Below, piece by piece: positions 36,021 through 44,803 of a stretch of DNA of 48,845 bases. The first letter of the stretch is position 1. Each line of letters begins with the position of its first letter. The stretch comes from an uncultured Hyphomicrobium sp. Its GTDB lineage: Bacteria > Pseudomonadota > Alphaproteobacteria > Rhizobiales > Hyphomicrobiaceae. A program made the position numbers and the translations under genes. Below the pieces are notes generated by a model. That model did no database searches. It saw only the letters and a program-made list of their open reading frames with translations, and was not told the origin of the DNA. The DNA lies in contig NZ_CADEFI010000027.1 in assembly GCF_902826555.1 (NCBI RefSeq), positions 1 to 48,845 on the forward strand, read 5' to 3'.

Positions 36021-37466
36021 ATGACGTCGTCCTCCGATCGTTCCGCCAAGGCGCCCGGCGCCGACCTCATCGCGCGCTTTGCGGCGATCGTCGGCGCCGA
36101 CAATGCGATCACGGATGCCGCCGAGCAAGCGCCGTTCCTCCGCGAGTGGCGAGACCTTTATGTGGGGCGGACACCGCTGATCTTGAAGCCCGCCACCACG
36201 CAAGAAGTGTCTCGCATTCTCGCCTTGGCTAACGCGGAAGGCGTGGGCGTGGTTGCGCAGGGGGGGAACACCGGGCTCGTCGGCGGGCAGATCCCGAGCG
36301 AGTCCGGCGCCGAAATCGTGCTGTCTCTCACGCGGCTGAAGCAGATTCGCGGGCTCGGCGCGGACGGCGGATCGCTGACCGTGGAGGCCGGCGTTACGCT
36401 GGCCGAGGCGCAGGCTGCGGCCCGGTCAGCCGGGCGGCTCTTTCCGCTGAGCCTGGCGTCCGAGGGCAGCGCCACCATCGGCGGGTGCCTCGCAACCAAC
36501 GCCGGCGGCGTGGCCGTGCTCTCGTACGGGACGGCGCGGGCGCTCGTCTCCGGGCTCGAGGTGGTGCTCGCGGACGGGAGCGTGTGGGATGGGCTCGGCG
36601 CGCTCAAGAAGGACAACACGGGCTATGACCTGCGCGACCTGTTCGTCGGATCGGAAGGCACGCTCGGCATCATCACGGCGGCGACGCTCAGGCTCTATCC
36701 GGAACCTGTGGAGCGGGCAACGGCATTTGCCGCGCTGCCCGGTCTCGATGCGCTGCTGCCGCTTTTCCAGCTGGCGGAAGCCCAAGCCGGAGCCTCGCTC
36801 ACCGCGTTCGAGTTCATGAGCGGCGAGCTGCTCGGGTTCGTGACGCGGCACATTCCCGGCACGCAGCGCCCGCTCGCAGGCGAAGCGCCTTGGTATGTCC
36901 TGCTCGAGATCTCGGGAGCCGCCGAGGGACGCGCGACGGGGCTGCTCGAGGCCCTGCTCGCGCATGCGGCGACGGCCGGGCTCGTGAGCGATGCGGCCGT
37001 GGCGGGCTCACTCACGCAGGCGGCGGCCCTGTGGCGACTGCGCGAGAGCGCTTCCGAAGCGCAGAAGGGCGAAGGCGGATCAATCAAACACGACGTGTCG
37101 GTGCCGGTGGGACGCGTTCCCGAGCTCCTGTCGAAAGCCGCCGATGTCGTGGCGCGCATCTCTCCCGGCGCGCGGCCGGTGCCGTTCGGTCATTTCGGCG
37201 ACGGCAACGTGCACTACAACATCTCGCAACCGCCCGGGATGGCGCGCGAGGCGTTCCTCGCGCAGTGGGACGAGGTGGCGCGCGCCGTGCACGACGTCGT
37301 GACGTCGCTCGGCGGCTCGATCTCGGCGGAGCATGGCATCGGACGGCTCAAGCGCGAGGAGCTGGTGCGCGTGAAAAGCGCGGTCGAGATCGATCTCATG
37401 CGGCGCATCAAGACGGCCCTCGACCCCAACGGTATTCTCAACCCCGGGAAGGTTCTCAGCCGTTAG
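36021..37466 (+). CDS. FAD-linked D-2-hydroxyacid dehydrogenase (GlcD/D2HGDH type)
   Basis: 481 aa. The PCMH-type FAD domain lies at about 40-220: VAQGGNTGLVGGQIP, SEGSATIGGCLATNAGG, KKDNTGYDLRDLFVGSEGTLG. The FAD-oxidase C domain has PFGHFGDGNVHYN and SAEHGIGRLK, which hold the metal-binding histidines of D-2-hydroxyglutarate and D-lactate dehydrogenases. It oxidises a D-2-hydroxyacid such as D-2-hydroxyglutarate (made by SerA) or D-lactate. No Fe-S domain is fused, so electrons go to a quinone or ETF. The stop is 6 bases from a convergent gene. Confidence 0.92.
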   Translation: MTSSSDRSAKAPGADLIARFAAIVGADNAITDAAEQAPFLREWRDLYVGRTPLILKPATTQEVSRILALANAEGVGVVAQGGNTGLVGGQIPSESGAEIVLSLTRLKQIRGLGADGGSLTVEAGVTLAEAQAAARSAGRLFPLSLASEGSATIGGCLATNAGGVAVLSYGTARALVSGLEVVLADGSVWDGLGALKKDNTGYDLRDLFVGSEGTLGIITAATLRLYPEPVERATAFAALPGLDALLPLFQLAEAQAGASLTAFEFMSGELLGFVTRHIPGTQRPLAGEAPWYVLLEISGAAEGRATGLLEALLAHAATAGLVSDAAVAGSLTQAAALWRLRESASEAQKGEGGSIKHDVSVPVGRVPELLSKAADVVARISPGARPVPFGHFGDGNVHYNISQPPGMAREAFLAQWDEVARAVHDVVTSLGGSISAEHGIGRLKREELVRVKSAVEIDLMRRIKTALDPNGILNPGKVLSR

Positions 37467-37472
37467 GCCCTA

Positions 37473-37811
37473 TTAGCGGCAGGGCCGGCCTTCGACCTGG
37501 CAGCTGAAGCCGCCGCCCGATTGCGTGCAGCTGACGCGCTTGGCAACAGCCTTGCTGAAACGCGCCCAATCGCTGCCGTACTCGAAATCGGTGAAGCTCT
37601 GCCAGGAGCCAATGGCATCCTTCTGGGCCGCGGCTTTGGTTCTTCCCTGGCCGTTGCCGTAGTGCCAGTGGTCCGTCATGCACATCTTGCCACCGACGCG
37701 CGCCTGGTTGTGCATGTCCGAGAAGCCGGTCTGGTCGGCCAGCGCGGGCGTGGCGCCCACAGCAAGAGCAACCGCAGCCAGATACATGCGAAGCGACGTG
37801 CCGGTGGTCAT
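37473..37811 (-). CDS. Small exported protein of unknown function
   Basis: 112 aa from ATG 37811, which has GAGGAGGAG upstream. The signal peptide is about 1-25 (LAAVALAVGATPALA). The mature part has MCMTDHWHYGNGQGRTKAAA and SWQSFTDFEYGSDWARFS, with four cysteines (one near the front, three in the last 20 residues). This HWHYGxGxGxTKxxAxxxAIxSWxxFTxxEYG pattern recurs in Hyphomicrobiales exported proteins, from memory, without known role. Confidence 0.72.
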   Translation of the reverse strand: MTTGTSLRMYLAAVALAVGATPALADQTGFSDMHNQARVGGKMCMTDHWHYGNGQGRTKAAAQKDAIGSWQSFTDFEYGSDWARFSKAVAKRVSCTQSGGGFSCQVEGRPCR

Positions 37812-37967
37812 CTCGAGACTCCTCCTCAGACCCAGTTTGAGCATTTTACCGATTCAGATGTCGGTCTCGACGGCGCAAAGACAATATCCCCACCGCAGAG
37901 ACAAACGCGCCGCGGGCGCACAGCTTCAACTGCGCGGCATGCTACGGGAAACTACGGAGGGGTTGAG

Positions 37968-38567
37968 TCACTCGACGCCAAGCGCCATCGCCATGCGCAC
38001 CAGGTCCGCGATCGAGCGCGCCGACATTTTCGTCATGACCCAGGTGCGGTGAATCTCGACCGTGCGCGGGCTGATGCCCAGCTGCTGGCCGATCTCCTTG
38101 TTGGAAAGACCGCGAATGAGCAGTTGCATAGTGTCGCGCTGGCGATCGGAGAGCGCTGCAAATTTGGCCTTGAGATCGTCGAGCTCGATGCGCTCCTTAA
38201 GTGAGCTCTCGGATGCAACAAGTGCCTCCTCGACGCTGGCGATCAAGCGGTCGTTGGAAAACGGCTTCTCCACAAAATCGAAAGCGCCGAGCTTGATGGC
38301 CTGGACGGCCAGCTCGACGTCGCCGTGACCGGTCATCAGCAGGAGCGGCCGCGGATCGCCGTTGCTGCGCAGTGTGCGCAGCAGATCGAGCCCGGAAATC
38401 CCCGGCATGCGCACGTCGCTGACGATGCAGCCCGCGGCGAAAGGAGCGGCAAGAAACGGTTCGGCTCCCTCATAGCACGACACTGTCAATCCATGAGTCT
38501 CGAGCAACATGGCGACCGCATCGCGGACCGAGGCCTCGTCGTCAATGACGCTGACGGTCTTGCTCAT
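37968..38567 (-). CDS. FixJ-like response regulator
   Basis: 199 aa. The receiver domain (about 1-120) has the acidic pair in SVIDDEASV, phosphorylatable Asp in IVSDVRMPG, the Thr/Ser in LLLMTGHGD and Lys in FVEKPF. The LuxR/GerE-type HTH (about 140-195) has LSDRQRDTMQLLIRGLSNKEIG and SPRTVEIHRTWVMTKM, close to FixJ/NodW. GGGAGGGTA lies directly before ATG 38567. The start lies inside the end of the kinase gene (26-base overlap), so the two are co-expressed. Confidence 0.95.
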   Translation of the reverse strand: MSKTVSVIDDEASVRDAVAMLLETHGLTVSCYEGAEPFLAAPFAAGCIVSDVRMPGISGLDLLRTLRSNGDPRPLLLMTGHGDVELAVQAIKLGAFDFVEKPFSNDRLIASVEEALVASESSLKERIELDDLKAKFAALSDRQRDTMQLLIRGLSNKEIGQQLGISPRTVEIHRTWVMTKMSARSIADLVRMAMALGVE

Positions 38568-40143
38568 TACCCTCCCTTTCGATCGGCAGCTTCAAGACGA
38601 CGCGCGCGCCGCGCGACGACGTGGAAATGGTCAGGCCGCCCCCATGAGCCTCGGCAATAGACCGGGCGACTGCAAGGCCCAGCCCGGATCCCTCCGGCTT
38701 GGTGGTCGTGAACGGCGTGGGCTCGTCGATGTCGAAGCCGGGTGGAAAGCCGGGTCCATCGTCCTCGACCTCGATCAGCACATCGTCATTGCCCGACAAC
38801 AACACGCGCGTTTCAACGGTGCCGCTGCGGCCGACTCCTAGAATGGCCTCGGCGCCGTTCACGATCAAGTTGTGGATCGCCTGCTGAAGCTGAATGCCGT
38901 CCGCGCGAATGATCGGGAAATCCGGATCCATGTCGATCACGAGACGAATGCCCTTTTTCTCGAGATCCTCGCCGAGCAGGGCCTCGAGCTCTTCGAGCTT
39001 GGCGTAAAGATCGACGTCGCGCTTCGTCAGAGTGCCCTGACGCAGGAGCTCTCGGATGCCGCGCAGCACCTCGTTGGCGCGATTGCTCTCGACGCGGATG
39101 CGCTCGACGGCGCGTGCAACGAGATCGGGCCGGCCATCCTCCATCGCCTTCGCGGCTATGCCGGCGTAAGTATTGAGCGCAGTCAGCGGCTGATTGATCT
39201 CGTGGGCGATGGTAGCCGCGACCTCGCCGGCCGAGCGAATGCGCAGCGCCCTGTTGATCGAGGCCTGCTGGTCGCGGAGGCGGGCTGCCGCGTCCTCGCG
39301 CTCGGCGACGATGGTGCCGACGATGAGACCAGTGATGGCGAGTGCGATCATCAGCACCTGCAGGGCGCCGAGTCCAGGGTCCGGGCCGAAGCGGATCTCC
39401 GCGCCGATGATGAGCCCGAGCTGAATGAACAGCAAGCTCATGGCGGCCCCCGGCGGACCGTAGCTCAGCGCGATCCAGAGCAGCGGCAGGAACAGCAAGT
39501 AGAAGAGCTGGAAGGCTGTCGCCTCCTGATAGCCGAAGACCATGGCGAGCGCGCCGAACAGGGACGCAAACTGCACCAAGGCAAGCGCCTCGACCTTCGG
39601 CCACGGCCGGTACGTGGCGGCAAGAAGCACGAGCGGAGCCACCACGAGGATGCCGATGATATCTCCAACGGCGGCGCGCCAGGCGACGGCCAGCACCTCG
39701 TTCTGGAATATGGTACCGGTCGAACGCAGGATGACGACATAAAGTGCGGCTGCGACCAGGGCTGCGGAGACCGAGACACCGATCAGGGTCAGTGCATCGC
39801 GCACGAAACGGAAGCGGGGATCGAAGGTGGCGATACGCCGGAGCGCCAAGCCCCCTGCCAGGTATGTGCTGCCCACCGCAAGCGAGAGGATCAGCTCGAG
39901 CTTCGTGCCAAGCGCCGCGCCCCTGACGATCATGTCGGCGACGGCCGGCGCGATGAGGACGACCGGCGCGAAGGCCGATCCTCCGAGGAAGACCGCCGCG
40001 ATGCTGAGGCCGGGCGGCGGATTCCACGGCGTAATGCCGAGGCCGCGGTAAGGCTTGACGTAGCTTACGTAATCGAGCGCTACATAGGCGGCGACAAAGA
40101 TGCAGCCATACAGGATCCGGCGAGTTTGGCGGGCATCGATCAT
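38542..40143 (-). CDS. MASE1-type membrane sensor histidine kinase
   Basis: 533 aa. Eight or so TM helices form a MASE1-like sensor (about 8-285, with GITPWNPPPGLSIAAVFLGG). A short linker follows, then HisKA with phospho-His in TIAHEINQPLTALNTY (near 322), as in FixL/NodV-type kinases. HATPase_c has the N box HNLIVNGAEAI, G1 VEDDGPGFPPG, F box FTTTKPEGSGLGLA. No PAS or heme domain is present, so oxygen sensing as in FixL is not expected. It phosphorylates the downstream FixJ-like regulator. Confidence 0.93.
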   Translation of the reverse strand: MIDARQTRRILYGCIFVAAYVALDYVSYVKPYRGLGITPWNPPPGLSIAAVFLGGSAFAPVVLIAPAVADMIVRGAALGTKLELILSLAVGSTYLAGGLALRRIATFDPRFRFVRDALTLIGVSVSAALVAAALYVVILRSTGTIFQNEVLAVAWRAAVGDIIGILVVAPLVLLAATYRPWPKVEALALVQFASLFGALAMVFGYQEATAFQLFYLLFLPLLWIALSYGPPGAAMSLLFIQLGLIIGAEIRFGPDPGLGALQVLMIALAITGLIVGTIVAEREDAAARLRDQQASINRALRIRSAGEVAATIAHEINQPLTALNTYAGIAAKAMEDGRPDLVARAVERIRVESNRANEVLRGIRELLRQGTLTKRDVDLYAKLEELEALLGEDLEKKGIRLVIDMDPDFPIIRADGIQLQQAIHNLIVNGAEAILGVGRSGTVETRVLLSGNDDVLIEVEDDGPGFPPGFDIDEPTPFTTTKPEGSGLGLAVARSIAEAHGGGLTISTSSRGARVVLKLPIEREGNEQDRQRH

Positions 40144-40404
40144 GGAGCGTCGTCGGCCCGTCCTCGGTTGCTGTTAACTGTGTGGACCCCGCGCCTGCCT
40201 CTCGACAACTCCGTGAAGTTCCCGACCCTCACGCTTGCGAAGACGCCGAATGCCCATATTCCATGGGCTCGCCCAGGGCGATACGTAATGCTCCCTATGG
40301 CACCCTTCTACGTACTGATGCCAATTGCCGGAACAATGCGAACGCAGCAAGGTTAGCAGCGTAGCAACTTTGTCCCTGTCCTAGCAAAATCGCAGGAGGC
40401 TTCG

Positions 40405-40614
40405 ATGATCGACCCCACCACTGAGGCTGTGGCCGAATTCGAGCATCGGCTCCCGGCAGCCTATTCGCAGGGTTTCGCACACATTCGCGTCCTGTCCGTG
40501 ATCAATCCGGACGATCCGGGCCCGCTCGGCGGCCCTGACGCCGCGTTTCCGGCAGAGGCTACGCGCGACTACATGGCCAGGGCTCCGCTCGACGATCTGC
40601 TGAGGGCCGATTGA
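40405..40614 (+). CDS. Small hypothetical protein, 69 aa
   Basis: 69 aa, acidic, Pro-rich (INPDDPGPLGGPD). No signal peptide, TM segment or known motif is seen. A perfect AGGAGG lies 5 bases before ATG 40405, strong support that it is translated. It is followed after 35 bases by a 26-codon membrane-peptide gene. Confidence 0.6.
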   Translation: MIDPTTEAVAEFEHRLPAAYSQGFAHIRVLSVINPDDPGPLGGPDAAFPAEATRDYMARAPLDDLLRAD

Positions 40615-40649
40615 GGCCGTTTCAGCGATCGCTTCTGGAGATCCCCGGC

Positions 40650-40730
40650 ATGCCAACCGGCAGCAAGCTCTTCGATCTCGTGCTGGTGGTCAGCGCAATC
40701 GCCATCGTCATGGCTTTCCATCTTTCCTGA
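40650..40730 (+). CDS. 26-aa single-helix membrane peptide
   Basis: The peptide starts MPTGSKLFDLVLVV and has one hydrophobic helix (about residues 8-24). GGAG lies about 11 bases before the ATG. Its last 12 bases form the left arm of a perfect inverted repeat (40719-40753). Small single-helix proteins often bind larger membrane complexes; no function can be assigned. Confidence 0.45.
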   Translation: MPTGSKLFDLVLVVSAIAIVMAFHLS

Positions 40731-40753
40731 GCCTCTGCGGGTCAGGAAAGATG
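40719..40753. repeat. Perfect 12-bp inverted repeat overlapping a stop codon
   Basis: CATCTTTCCTGA (40719-40730) and TCAGGAAAGATG (40742-40753) with an 11-base loop GCCTCTGCGGG. No T-run follows on either strand. It lies between convergent genes (26-aa peptide and SGNH hydrolase, whose stop is 10 bases on) and may work as a two-way terminator or RNA stabiliser. Confidence 0.7.
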
Positions 40754-40763
40754 CGGCACCGTT

Positions 40764-41663
40764 TCAGTGCATGGCACCGTTTTCGGTATCCGCCTGCAGG
40801 ATTCCGGCGACGATGGCTTTGGCTGCGTACTCGGCCATGCACTGATAGCCAAGATCGTTGAGATGAAAGCGATCGTTGGCTAGGTAGGACGAACCCGGGT
40901 GCTGGCGGGCGAGATCGGCCATGGCATCGTATCGATTGACCAGCAGCACGCGCTTTTCGGATGCGACGGTCGCGATCTCGTTGACGATGCTCGTATAGCG
41001 CGCGTCCTTCGATAGACGCTCGACGTATTGAGGATCAATCAAGACAACGTCAATCTTGTGGGACGCCAGCCACGTGAGCGTCTCGCGGAGCTGCTCGCCG
41101 AAAGTCTCGGCGTCGATCCGCGCAACCGCATCGTTGGTGCCAACCTGCCAGACGACGAGATCGGGCTTCAACTCGGCGACATCCATCTTGATGCGCTCGG
41201 CCGCGCCTTCCGCGACCTCGCCTGACTGCCCACGCGTGTACATCTCTACCTTCAGACCGTCGATCACGCCTTCGAGGTCGTTCTCGAGACGGACAGGATA
41301 GGTGGCACGCGGAGACGATGCGCCTACTCCGACAGTAGACGACGAGCCGAGCGCGATGACGCGCACCGGCCGGTTCTGCAGGATGGCACGACGCACGGCG
41401 CGCAACGCAGAGCGCCCCTCGAAAGCCGGGCTCTTGACCTTGCACTCGACGGACGCCTGAGGATTGAGGAAGCGCAAAAGCGGACGACGCTTCGTTGCCT
41501 GGGCCGTGGCCGCGCCGGGCGCAGCAAGCGGAACCGCGGGCGCGGCTTCGGCCGGGTGGATCTCAACAGGCTTGCTCGCATCGGTCGCGACAGCCGCCGA
41601 CGGCATGACGCTCACCGCTCCGACCATCATCGCGGCGCTCAAGATTGAGTTTCGGAAACCCAT
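40764..41663 (-). CDS. Exported SGNH/GDSL-type hydrolase
   Basis: 299 aa. Signal peptide about 1-26 and an Ala/Pro-rich linker to about 60. The SGNH fold follows: block I ALGSSSTVGVGA with the catalytic Ser, block II Gly near RGQSGEVAEG, block III VWQVGTNDAV with Asn, block V NDRFHLNDLGY with the Asp-x-x-His. Such enzymes hydrolyse or transfer acyl groups on sugars. The start overlaps the end of the OpgC gene by 25 bases, so the pair probably acts together on an acylated periplasmic glycan. GAGGG lies 9 bases before the ATG. Confidence 0.87.
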   Translation of the reverse strand: MGFRNSILSAAMMVGAVSVMPSAAVATDASKPVEIHPAEAAPAVPLAAPGAATAQATKRRPLLRFLNPQASVECKVKSPAFEGRSALRAVRRAILQNRPVRVIALGSSSTVGVGASSPRATYPVRLENDLEGVIDGLKVEMYTRGQSGEVAEGAAERIKMDVAELKPDLVVWQVGTNDAVARIDAETFGEQLRETLTWLASHKIDVVLIDPQYVERLSKDARYTSIVNEIATVASEKRVLLVNRYDAMADLARQHPGSSYLANDRFHLNDLGYQCMAEYAAKAIVAGILQADTENGAMH

Positions 41664-42706
41664 GCTGTTACCCTCAACAAGACCAAACCCAATGCCACGA
41701 TCGCCGTGTCGAGCAAGAAGGTCGGCTCGCCAATGTATCTTACAATCTGTCCTGCCAGTGCGAGCAGCGAGGCGACACAGAAAACGGCCAACGAGTTGCG
41801 GCCGAGGCTGCTGCAGTAGCGCACGACAGGTCCCATCTGCCTGGAAAGTACAGGATATGCCGGATTAAAGGCAATCGCGATTGCCGCCATGCTCAAAATT
41901 CGGACAGGCGACAGAAATTCCTTATCGAATAAATAGAAATAGCGCGGCTCCGGCACGAGCATCGGGTCTGGACGATAGTCGATCCACACAATAACGGCGC
42001 CGACGGCGACGATCGCGACGGCCAACGGCCAAATGCGATCCAGCGCCATTTGCCAACCGGGGTAGCTGCGTTGCGCAGTGATGGCGAGAAATCCGAGAAC
42101 GATCAGGAGCTGCCACGAAAGCGGATTGAAAAACCACGCCCCTTCCGCCGGCCAACTGGGCAGCTTGATCTGGTAGGCCAACGTGACGGCATAGAGCGCA
42201 ACGGAGCCTGCCAACGCGAGCATGAGCGACCAACGCGACAGCACGATGAAGATGATGGCCAGCAGCAACAGCACGACATAGAGCGGCAGAATATTGAAGT
42301 AGCCGATCTGATACGTCAGCAGCGTGAGCCCGATGGACGAGCGCACCGTGTCGGAGAACGCGGGTCCGGCGCCGTGCCATTCGAGCAGCAGCGGATCCGT
42401 GAAGACGATGGCGCTCGCGCCGAGCATGGAAATGGCAACCGATATGGTCACGACCTGTGCCCGCCAGATTTCGAAGGCGCGCATGAGGAGGCGCATGACG
42501 ACTTGGCCGATCGGCTTCGGCTGCGACCCGCCATTGTTGACAAACGCCAGAGAGCATCCGGCGAGGAAAACGAAAAGCTCGGCTGCATCCGAGATGGCAA
42601 ACTGGCGCAGCGTCAGGAACGAGTAGTCGAGCCCGGGGATATGATTGATGAAGATCATCACCAGCGCGACGCCACGCCAAAAGTCGATCGCATTGGGGGG
42701 CCGCAT
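41639..42706 (-). CDS. OpgC-family membrane acyltransferase (copy 2)
   Basis: 355 aa from ATG 42706. About ten TM helices. The signature is RPPNAIDFWRGVALVMIFINH and FAISDAAELFVFLAGCSLAFV, equivalent to the first copy at 16100 but clearly diverged. The His in INHIP is the conserved acyltransferase_3 His. It overlaps the SGNH hydrolase gene, suggesting that acyl groups moved across the membrane by OpgC are placed or removed by the SGNH enzyme. The acyl group (succinyl, acetyl or other) is not known. Confidence 0.85.
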   Translation of the reverse strand: MRPPNAIDFWRGVALVMIFINHIPGLDYSFLTLRQFAISDAAELFVFLAGCSLAFVNNGGSQPKPIGQVVMRLLMRAFEIWRAQVVTISVAISMLGASAIVFTDPLLLEWHGAGPAFSDTVRSSIGLTLLTYQIGYFNILPLYVVLLLLAIIFIVLSRWSLMLALAGSVALYAVTLAYQIKLPSWPAEGAWFFNPLSWQLLIVLGFLAITAQRSYPGWQMALDRIWPLAVAIVAVGAVIVWIDYRPDPMLVPEPRYFYLFDKEFLSPVRILSMAAIAIAFNPAYPVLSRQMGPVVRYCSSLGRNSLAVFCVASLLALAGQIVRYIGEPTFLLDTAIVALGLVLLRVTAWVSETQS

Positions 42707-42932
42707 CTCGCGCTCTCGGTTCGTCTTAGTCCTACGTGCCCGCAGGCGAGCCAAGAGCCTTTAAGCGCACCTCCCGACGCGAGACAAGCGGATGATGCCC
42801 GGCACCCGTCAGCATCGATACCGGCGTGTTCCGAACCCTGTATCGACGGCGGTTTTTGTTGCGTCGCAACCTTGTGATCTACGTATTTCTCCCTATCTAC
42901 CGCGTTGAGGAAAAGCTGACTGGGAGACGTGA

Positions 42933-43727
42933 ATGATCGACGCTTCGAAGCTTCTTGATCTCGTCATGGGGGCGGCACCGCAGAGTACAGGCTCCGTGCC
43001 CGTCTCTCGCCCCAGCATAGACCCGAGCTCACAGAGCGCTCCGCAGCCGGACCTTCTCGAACAGGCGAAAAGTTTTCTCGGCAGCCGCGGCGGCTCGTTC
43101 GCGGGAGGCGCTGCTGCGGGCACGCTCGCGACGCTGCTGCTCGGCACCAAGGACGGGCGAGACCTCGCGGGCGACGTGCTCAAGCTCGGCGCTGCAGCCG
43201 CGCTCGGTGGCCTCGCCTATAAAGCCTACACCAACTACAAGGACGGCAAACCGCTGGTCGGCACGCGTGCGGCCGAGTTTCTGCAGGCGGCCCGCAGCGG
43301 CGCGACGCTTCCGGGCGCACCCCCTGCCAACGAGCACGCGCTGCTGTTGCTCAGGGCGATGATCGCGTCTGCGCTTTCGGACGGCCTCATCGACGCGACA
43401 GAGCGCCAGCGCATCGTCGGACGCCTCGCCGACACCGGCGTCGGCGCGGATGAGCGTCAGTTCCTAGACCGCGAAATCGCGGCGCCGTGGTCGCCGCAGC
43501 AGTTCGCGGCAGCGGCGGCGACGCCGGAGGTGCGGAGCGAGGTTTACCTCGCGTCCGCGATCGCAATCGAAGCCGATACGCCGGCGGAGAAAGCGTATCT
43601 GCGTTATCTGGCGGCAACGCTGGGGCTCGACGATGGGCTGATCGCACATCTCGACGCGGCCGTGGCATCGGCGAAGGATCCGGCCGCAGGCTCGGTGACG
43701 CAAACGCCTCAGGCAGCGGGCGCCTAG
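42933..43727 (+). CDS. DUF533 / YebE-like protein with TerB-like domain
   Basis: 264 aa. The N-terminal helix MIDASKLLDLVMG, a Ser/Pro linker and a Gly/Ala-rich probable membrane segment (about 50-95, with GGAAAGTLATLLLGTKDGR) fit DUF533. The C-terminal about 130-245 is an all-helical TerB-like domain (RAMIASALSDGLIDATERQRI). Function unknown; E. coli YebE is envelope-stress regulated. GGGAG lies 8 bases before the ATG. Its last 4 bases overlap the stop of the convergent gene. Confidence 0.8.
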   Translation: MIDASKLLDLVMGAAPQSTGSVPVSRPSIDPSSQSAPQPDLLEQAKSFLGSRGGSFAGGAAAGTLATLLLGTKDGRDLAGDVLKLGAAAALGGLAYKAYTNYKDGKPLVGTRAAEFLQAARSGATLPGAPPANEHALLLLRAMIASALSDGLIDATERQRIVGRLADTGVGADERQFLDREIAAPWSPQQFAAAAATPEVRSEVYLASAIAIEADTPAEKAYLRYLAATLGLDDGLIAHLDAAVASAKDPAAGSVTQTPQAAGA

Positions 43728-44662
43728 TCCGCCGCTCCGGTCTTGGATCCGGTGTTGGGCTCGGCCTCAATCTCCACGAGCTCGGCCGAGGACGGATCCA
43801 GGATGTAGATCCTGCGATCCGGCTTCTCGCGTGCGACGCGGATTGCGAGGGCGCGCCCCTCCATTTCGTGTGCGCTCCGCTCCGCTTGGCTCCAAAGGCT
43901 CGCTCCCGGATCGTCGGGATGGAGGGAGTTGGTGAAGGCCTCCGCCCACCGGTTGAGATCCTCCGCGAGCTCGGGCGAAAGTTCGAGCTGCTCGGGCGGG
44001 AAGTCGCCGTACGTGTCATCGTCGAGGGCCCAGAGGGGATGGCAGTAGTAATCGGCCATGACCTTGATGCGCGTCGATTGGGACGGGTCGCGGGACGGCA
44101 CTTCGGAGACATCGGCGTCCTCCCCGCCGGGCTGCGAGGACGACGAGGCGCGGGCCGGAGGTCCGGCGATGCTCCAGACGACATAGCCGATATGCGCCAG
44201 AACGACGGCCACAGCCAGCGCCGCCAGCGGCCAATCGAGCGCCCGCCAGCTCGTGAGCCTGCCGGCAGCCAGGGCCCACAGCACGAGGGCGGTGGCAACC
44301 AGATAAACGACAAACGCATTGGTGGACCGGGAGCGGCCCGTGGCATCCGGTGGATCGGCGACATCGAAGTAACGTGGCGCAAGATAGAAAAGGTAGACGG
44401 CCTGGCCGATGGCCGACGCCAGGAAGATCCAGGCCGCGATATCGATCAGGAAGAGCAGAGCCACACCACCGGCCAATACGAGCGCCGCCGCCGAAAGCAG
44501 CCAATAGGTTTGCGCAACCTCTATCCTGCTCACCGCCTTACACGCGATGGCCGCTATTGCCCGATCGATGACGTGGGACATCAGTGCGGCCCGGGTCGCG
44601 ACATATCCGGCGAACACATAAAACGCGCCTAGCGCGCACAGCGCGACCTCAACCCCGGACAT
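43724..44662 (-). CDS. Membrane protein with fused C-terminal soluble domain
   Basis: 312 aa. About five TM helices lie in residues 1-165. A short low-complexity linker (Ser/Gly/Asp, about 168-195) leads to a cytoplasmic domain (about 200-305) with MADYYCHPLW, then LSPELAEDLNRWAEAF, LHPDDPGASLW and EGRALAIRVA. This C-terminal block resembles short stand-alone proteins I recall with a MADYxxxPLW start, of unknown function; that is memory, not a search. Here it is fused to a membrane region. A strong GGGGGAG precedes the ATG. Divergent from the iron-permease-like gene. Confidence 0.68.
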   Translation of the reverse strand: MSGVEVALCALGAFYVFAGYVATRAALMSHVIDRAIAAIACKAVSRIEVAQTYWLLSAAALVLAGGVALLFLIDIAAWIFLASAIGQAVYLFYLAPRYFDVADPPDATGRSRSTNAFVVYLVATALVLWALAAGRLTSWRALDWPLAALAVAVVLAHIGYVVWSIAGPPARASSSSQPGGEDADVSEVPSRDPSQSTRIKVMADYYCHPLWALDDDTYGDFPPEQLELSPELAEDLNRWAEAFTNSLHPDDPGASLWSQAERSAHEMEGRALAIRVAREKPDRRIYILDPSSAELVEIEAEPNTGSKTGAAD

Positions 44663-44803
44663 CTCTCCCCCTCAGCCGCGGAACTCCGCGGTGCGCACCC
44701 TACTTATGATCCGAGCCGGATCAAAGCGCCTCGAAATCAAATTGGCATCGCATCCCGGGCCGCTCGACGGGCCGCGTATTGCCGGACAACGGAGTGTCCT
44801 CAA

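Noticed and set aside
38872-40356. 494-codon plus-strand frame opposite the sensor kinase
   Set aside because: Composition is that of an antisense frame (Arg/Asp/Glu/Gly-rich, no hydrophobic pattern); the kinase motifs on the minus strand are complete.
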